Shown here: one piece after another, positions 6,124 to 9,353 of the stretch
Layout of the letters: each line of letters opens with the position of its first letter
How positions within the stretch are numbered: position 1 is the stretch's first letter
Assembly: GCA_900554605.1 (NCBI GenBank)
Contig: USHU01000028.1
Coordinates: 1 to 9,353, forward strand
From: an uncultured Actinomyces sp.
GTDB taxonomy: Bacteria; Actinomycetota; Actinomycetes; Actinomycetales; Actinomycetaceae
Length of the DNA: 9,353 nt
Reading direction: 5' to 3'
Notes under the pieces: model-generated
The model's database searches: none
Seen by the model: the letters and a program-made list of their open reading frames with translations, nothing else
What the model was told of the DNA's origin: nothing
Position numbers and translations under genes: made by a program

Positions 6124-7508
6124 GTGGTCAAGCACAATCTGATAGTGGCAGCGAACACCACACATTCCTCCACCATGAGATGAGCGCCGAAGAACACGAG
6201 AAACTTAAGACTCTCAGACGCGCTGCCGGCGCCTCGTTCATCGGTAATTTTATTGAGTGGTTCGACTACGCTTCGTACGGCTACCTGGCAGCTGTTATCG
6301 GCATCGTCTTTATCCCATCCGAGGATAAGAACATCCAGCTGATTTCAGCATTCGCAATCTTTGCAATGTCCTTCATCCTGCGTCCCATTGGTGGTCTCAT
6401 CTGGGGTGTCTGGGGTGACAAGTATGGTCGTCGATCGGCCCTTTCCTGGTCGATCCTCATCATGTCGGGTTCGACATTCCTGATTGCGTTCTTGCCTGGG
6501 CATAAGACAATCGGTCTAGCTTCAGCCATCTGCCTTCTCGTCCTCCGTATGATCCAGGGTTTCTCGGCCTCGGGCGAATACGCCGGAGCGGGAACATTCC
6601 TCGCAGAATATGCACCGCCGAAGAAGCGCGGTATGTACACTGCGCTGGTTCCCGCGTCGACTGCAGTTGGTTTGCTTGCTGCATCGTTCTTGACCGCCTG
6701 CCTCTTCCACTTCCTGTCGGATGCACAGATCGAATCGTGGGGATGGAGAATTCCGTTCCTGCTTGCAGGTCCCCTCGGTATGATTGGTCGCTACATCCGA
6801 CTCCACCTGGAAGATTCGCCAACCTACATCGCAATGAAGGAAGCGATCAGTGGTGGTCAGAAGCAGAGCGTACCAATGGCGAAGGTCCTCAAGGATCACA
6901 CCCGTACGATTTGTGTCTCCTTCGGCGTGGCATCGCTGAATGCAGTCGCCTTCTACCTGTTGCTGAGCTACATGCCGACCTATGTTGAGCAGGAACTTGG
7001 CTTCTCGTCTGATTTAGCGACAGCACTATCAACCGCACCGCTGATTGTCTACATCGGCTCGATCATGTTGATGGGGCATCTGTCAGATACCCATGGACGG
7101 CGAAAGATGCTGCTGATTGCATCAGTTGCCTTCATCGTGCTGACAGTTCCGATCTTCATGCTCATGGGAACTCGTAACGTCTGGGTCGTCCTGCTGTGTG
7201 AAATTGCTTTTGCAATCTTGCTGACGATTAACGACGGTACCTTGGCGACCTTCCTCGCTGAGTCCTTCCCGACTGAGGTTCGTTACACCGGATTCGCATT
7301 GTCCTTCAACACGGCAAATGCGCTTCTGGGTGGAACAGCTCCGACAATTGCCACGGCACTGATCCAATACACGGGTTCGTCCCTGGCACCCGCCTACTAC
7401 CTGGCATTCATTGCGTTCTTGGCGCTCACTGCCATGCTTGCGATTCCACAGCACGCGACAAGTGCTCTCGATCGCGAGCAAGCGGAAAGCGCCCAGTCTC
7501 AGGGGTAA
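6120..7508 (+). CDS. MFS transporter, metabolite:H+ symporter (ProP-like) type
   Basis: A 462-residue, 12-helix major facilitator. Its motifs are those of the metabolite:H+ symporter group (proline/betaine, citrate, 2-oxoglutarate carriers): GNFIEWFDYASYGY (42-55), the loop motif GDKYGRR (99-105), RMIQGFSASGEYAGA (143-157), WGWRIPFL (207-214), the repeated loop motif GHLSDTHGRRK (319-329) and ESFPTEVRYTGFALSFN (381-397). The group usually imports small carboxylated or zwitterionic compounds with protons; the substrate here is unknown. The N-terminal 35 residues are polar and His/Glu-rich. It lacks the long C-terminal coiled coil of E. coli ProP. A perfect AAGGAGG (6103-6109), inside the previous gene, and the ATGA overlap fix the start. 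It is the last gene before the strong terminator and may supply the operon's substrate. Confidence 0.88.
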   Translation: MSGQAQSDSGSEHHTFLHHEMSAEEHEKLKTLRRAAGASFIGNFIEWFDYASYGYLAAVIGIVFIPSEDKNIQLISAFAIFAMSFILRPIGGLIWGVWGDKYGRRSALSWSILIMSGSTFLIAFLPGHKTIGLASAICLLVLRMIQGFSASGEYAGAGTFLAEYAPPKKRGMYTALVPASTAVGLLAASFLTACLFHFLSDAQIESWGWRIPFLLAGPLGMIGRYIRLHLEDSPTYIAMKEAISGGQKQSVPMAKVLKDHTRTICVSFGVASLNAVAFYLLLSYMPTYVEQELGFSSDLATALSTAPLIVYIGSIMLMGHLSDTHGRRKMLLIASVAFIVLTVPIFMLMGTRNVWVVLLCEIAFAILLTINDGTLATFLAESFPTEVRYTGFALSFNTANALLGGTAPTIATALIQYTGSSLAPAYYLAFIAFLALTAMLAIPQHATSALDREQAESAQSQG

Positions 7509-7517
7509 CAGGAAAAT

Positions 7518-7571
7518 AGAACTCGGAACCTTTGCGCGGTGTTGCGACGGCAAAGGTTCCGAGTTCTTTTT
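7518..7571 (+). terminator. Strong intrinsic terminator ending the arc block
   Basis: A perfect 18-base-pair stem (7518-7535 with 7550-7567; core CTCGGAACCTTTGC) with a 14-base loop is followed by TTTTT (7567-7571). It starts 10 bases after the MFS stop. It marks the end of the arcA-to-MFS transcription block and separates it from the tetR gene. Confidence 0.95.
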
Positions 7572-7573
7572 CT

Positions 7574-7604
7574 CACCTATTTAAATCTGCGAAAGAAATA
7601 GGTG
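7574..7604. promoter_or_regulatory. Inverted repeat, candidate TetR-family operator
   Basis: CACCTATTT (7574-7582) and AAATAGGTG (7596-7604) are perfect 9-base inverted arms 13 bases apart. A -10-like TAGTAT lies at 7610-7615, so the repeat covers the matching -35 zone; a bound protein would block transcription of the regulator gene. Autorepression is inferred. A second, smaller repeat, TCTGA-ATAAA-TCAGA (7634-7648), lies just past the expected start of transcription and is another candidate. Confidence 0.45.
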
Positions 7605-7683
7605 GGGGATAGTATGGCCGTTAAGTGCATAACTCTGAATAAATCAGATTGTTTAGGACGCTCGTACTAGAAAGGAGACCCAG

Positions 7684-8286
7684 ATGTCTGCTGGCGCAAT
7701 CTCGCACACTGCAAGCACGCGAAAAGGCCTCGATAAGCGCCAGCTGATCATTGACGCTGCTGCCACCTTGCTTCGTGAGGGTGGGCCGGAAGCGGTTTCG
7801 CACCGTTCCGTCGCGCGGCTTGCTGGGTGCTCTTTATCCGCAACAACATACTATTTTGATGGCCTTGAGGATCTTCTTCACCAGGCGGGCCTGGCTAATA
7901 TGAGCCGTTGGTCTGAGCGTGCCGAACGCGCTGCTTTTAGAGCTCGAAAGCTCAAGAGTGACGCTTCGGTAAAGGAGAGGATCGATTTGATCCTTTCTGC
8001 GACGCTTCCTGATGATGAAAATCTTAAAGGGCACTATGAGCAGCTCGTCTCTGCGGGCGGAGCGGCGCTCGTTGCCAGTGCATATCAATTCGGTCGTGTT
8101 CGACTCAATATTGCGGTAACAACTGTTTTATCGGCGGTCGGGGTTGATCTTCCGGCCGAAGTTGTTATTGCCCTTGTTGATGGCGCTGCCGTTTCTGCGC
8201 TTTCTGAAGGTCGTGATGTTCGTGTCACTGCTTTTGAACTTCTTGATAGTGCGCTACATAAATATTGGAAAACGGGCATGGTTTAA
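7684..8286 (+). CDS. TetR/AcrR-family transcriptional regulator
   Basis: A 200-residue one-component regulator. The DNA-binding domain spans about residues 17-65: helix RQLIIDAAATLLREGG, then the helix-turn-helix VSHRSVARLAGCSLSATTYY and the FDGLEDLL stretch that closes TetR domains. The rest is a variable ligand-binding and dimer domain that gives no clue to the ligand. AAGGAG about 6 bases before the ATG supports the start. It stands alone between a strong terminator and a gap before the permease gene. Targets may be its own promoter, the downstream permease gene or the arc block; the sequence does not decide. Codon use is visibly less GC-biased than in arcABC, as expected for a weakly expressed regulator. 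Family assignment is firm; function is unknown. Confidence 0.9.
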   Translation: MSAGAISHTASTRKGLDKRQLIIDAAATLLREGGPEAVSHRSVARLAGCSLSATTYYFDGLEDLLHQAGLANMSRWSERAERAAFRARKLKSDASVKERIDLILSATLPDDENLKGHYEQLVSAGGAALVASAYQFGRVRLNIAVTTVLSAVGVDLPAEVVIALVDGAAVSALSEGRDVRVTAFELLDSALHKYWKTGMV

Positions 8287-8442
8287 GCGCGCGAATTGGC
8301 CTAGACGGTGAGCGCTTCCCACAAACTTTGCCTCCTTGTCCAATTAATGGGATCGTAAAAAGAAAGAAAAGTCTGCAATCTTGCCATTTCTGCTGCAAAA
8401 TTTCTGCGATTGCGCTGGGAATGAATAGTATTGGCGATGCAT

Positions 8443-8462
8443 AGTAGTACACTTGTACCACT
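8443..8462. promoter_or_regulatory. Imperfect inverted repeat upstream of the permease gene
   Basis: AGTAGTACAC and TTGTACCACT form a 20-base inverted repeat with 8 of 10 positions pairing, including GTAC in both arms. A -10-like TACACT (8448-8453) lies within it and another, TAGTAT, at 8426-8431 just before. It may be an operator overlapping the permease promoter. The preceding part of the gap (8287-8425) shows only an A-rich run (8356-8370) and an 8-base direct repeat, ATTTCTGC, at 8386-8393 and 8400-8407; no clear terminator for the tetR gene is seen. Confidence 0.35.
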
Positions 8463-8466
8463 AACT

Positions 8467-8480
8467 TGAGCCTAGGCTCA
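8467..8480. promoter_or_regulatory. Perfect 14-base palindrome before the permease gene
   Basis: TGAGCCTAGGCTCA reads the same on both strands. It ends 17 bases before the ribosome site AGGAGA (8498-8503) and 29 bases before the ATG. If transcription starts near 8440-8465, a protein bound here would block it, so an operator is the simplest reading. With no loop it would fold poorly as an RNA hairpin. Confidence 0.5.
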
Positions 8481-8509
8481 GGTCACAAAAGATTCGTAGG
8501 AGAATCATT

Positions 8510-9353
8510 ATGTTCTGGTCGCAACCTCAAACAAAAGAAGATTCTGCAGGACCCTATGCGCAGCAATGTGGCAATTGCGGGCAGGTCGCTGAGCGTACAG
8601 ATCTGAAGCGCGCTCTGAGTGGTCGACATATGCAGATGATCGCCATCGGCGGTGCGATCGGAACCGGTCTCTTCGTCGCCTCGGGCGCTACGGTTTCAAC
8701 GGCCGGACCGGGTGGCGCACTCGTCGCCTACACCGCTATCGGCCTCATGGTACTTCTCCTGATGCAGTCGCTCGGTGAAATGAGCGCGCACATGCCGGTT
8801 GTCGGCAACTTCCAAACCTATGCCGCGCGCTTCATTAGCCCTTCTTTTGGCTTCGCGATGGGGTGGAACTACTGGTTTAACTGGGCCGTGACGGTCTCAG
8901 CTGACCTTGTCGCCTCGGGAATCGTCATGTCCTACTGGTTCCCGGACGTTCCGGGGTGGATGTGGGCAGCGGGATTCCTCGTCCTTCTCACCGTTTTGAA
9001 CGCGCTCAGCGCACGGGTTTATGGCGAAGCTGAATTCTGGCTGGCAACCATTAAGGTCGTGACCATCATCGTCTTCCTGATCTCCGGTGTTGCCATGATC
9101 TTCGGCATTCTGGGCAACGGCTCGCCTGGCTTTGCGAACTGGCGCATTGAAGATGCACCCTTCCACGGCGGCTTCCTGCCCATTGTTACGATCTTTATGA
9201 TCGCCGGCTTTTCATTCCAAGGGACCGAGCTTGTTGGTGTTGCCGCAGCGGAATCGGGCAATCCTCACCGCGATGTGCCTCGCGCCATTAAGTCGGTCTT
9301 CTGGCGCATCATGTTCTTCTACATTGGTGCTATCGCCATCATCGGTACACTGA
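8510..9353 (+). CDS. LysP-type amino acid permease (5' part, cut by window edge)
   Basis: The first 281 residues of an APC-superfamily, AAT-family permease, usually about 480-500 residues long. LKRALSGRHMQMIAIGGAIG (32-51), TGLFVASGATVSTAGPGGA, SLGEMSAHMPVVGNFQTY, GWNYWFNWAV and GFSFQGTELVGVAAAES closely match the E. coli lysine permease LysP as I recall it. Import of lysine or another basic amino acid is therefore likely but unproven. About seven membrane helices are present before the cut. AGGAGA (8498-8503) 6 bases before the ATG sets the start. The N-terminus is longer than in LysP and contains a CGNC pair (Cys20, Cys23). It lies 223 bases after the tetR gene with its own candidate operators. 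It could supply arginine or ornithine-type substrates to the neighbouring ADI pathway. Confidence 0.88.
   Translation, partial: MFWSQPQTKEDSAGPYAQQCGNCGQVAERTDLKRALSGRHMQMIAIGGAIGTGLFVASGATVSTAGPGGALVAYTAIGLMVLLLMQSLGEMSAHMPVVGNFQTYAARFISPSFGFAMGWNYWFNWAVTVSADLVASGIVMSYWFPDVPGWMWAAGFLVLLTVLNALSARVYGEAEFWLATIKVVTIIVFLISGVAMIFGILGNGSPGFANWRIEDAPFHGGFLPIVTIFMIAGFSFQGTELVGVAAAESGNPHRDVPRAIKSVFWRIMFFYIGAIAIIGTL

Noticed and set aside
1..9353. Insertion sequences, phage genes, CRISPR arrays, tRNA or rRNA genes
   Set aside because: No transposase or integrase, no regularly spaced repeats, and no cloverleaf or rRNA stretch was seen on either strand.

Overview
The window looks like a chromosomal stretch of a moderately GC-rich Gram-positive bacterium, most likely an actinobacterium (an Actinomyces or Schaalia-like lineage is a guess). 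The basis is strong C/G preference at third codon positions in the first genes, AGGAGG-type ribosome sites, short intergenic gaps and intrinsic terminators. All eight genes read on the + strand and no coding sequence on the - strand is convincing.

Layout. Positions 1-294 hold the end of an upstream transcription unit (hairpin terminator at 16-45) and a repeat-rich control region. Then come arcA (arginine deiminase), arcB (catabolic ornithine carbamoyltransferase) and arcC (carbamate kinase), a complete arginine deiminase (ADI) pathway. A 245-base gap packed with hairpins leads to a gene for an arginine:glycine amidinotransferase (AGAT)-family enzyme. A second gap with strong hairpins leads to a DMT/EamA-family membrane transporter, which overlaps by 4 bases an MFS transporter of the metabolite:H+ symporter type. 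A very strong intrinsic terminator (7518-7571) closes this block. A separately transcribed TetR-family regulator follows, then a LysP-type amino acid permease cut by the right edge.

How the genes may work together. ArcA turns arginine into citrulline and ammonia. ArcB splits citrulline with phosphate into ornithine and carbamoyl phosphate. ArcC makes ATP from carbamoyl phosphate. The amidinotransferase also uses the arginine/ornithine pair: it moves the amidino group between arginine and another amine, with ornithine as co-product or co-substrate. Its place between arcC and two transporters, and the lack of a typical ArcD arginine/ornithine antiporter in the visible operon, suggest one of two roles. 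The locus may make and export a guanidino compound. Alternatively, run in reverse, it may strip amidino groups from an imported guanidino compound onto recycled ornithine and feed the resulting arginine into the ATP-yielding ADI route. The second idea is the most interesting hypothesis here and is inference, not something the sequence proves.

The non-coding DNA is also rich. It holds a near-consensus CRP-family site upstream of arcA, a chain of hairpins between arcC and the amidinotransferase gene, an inverted repeat placed to act as operator for the tetR gene, and a perfect 14-base palindrome just before the permease gene.
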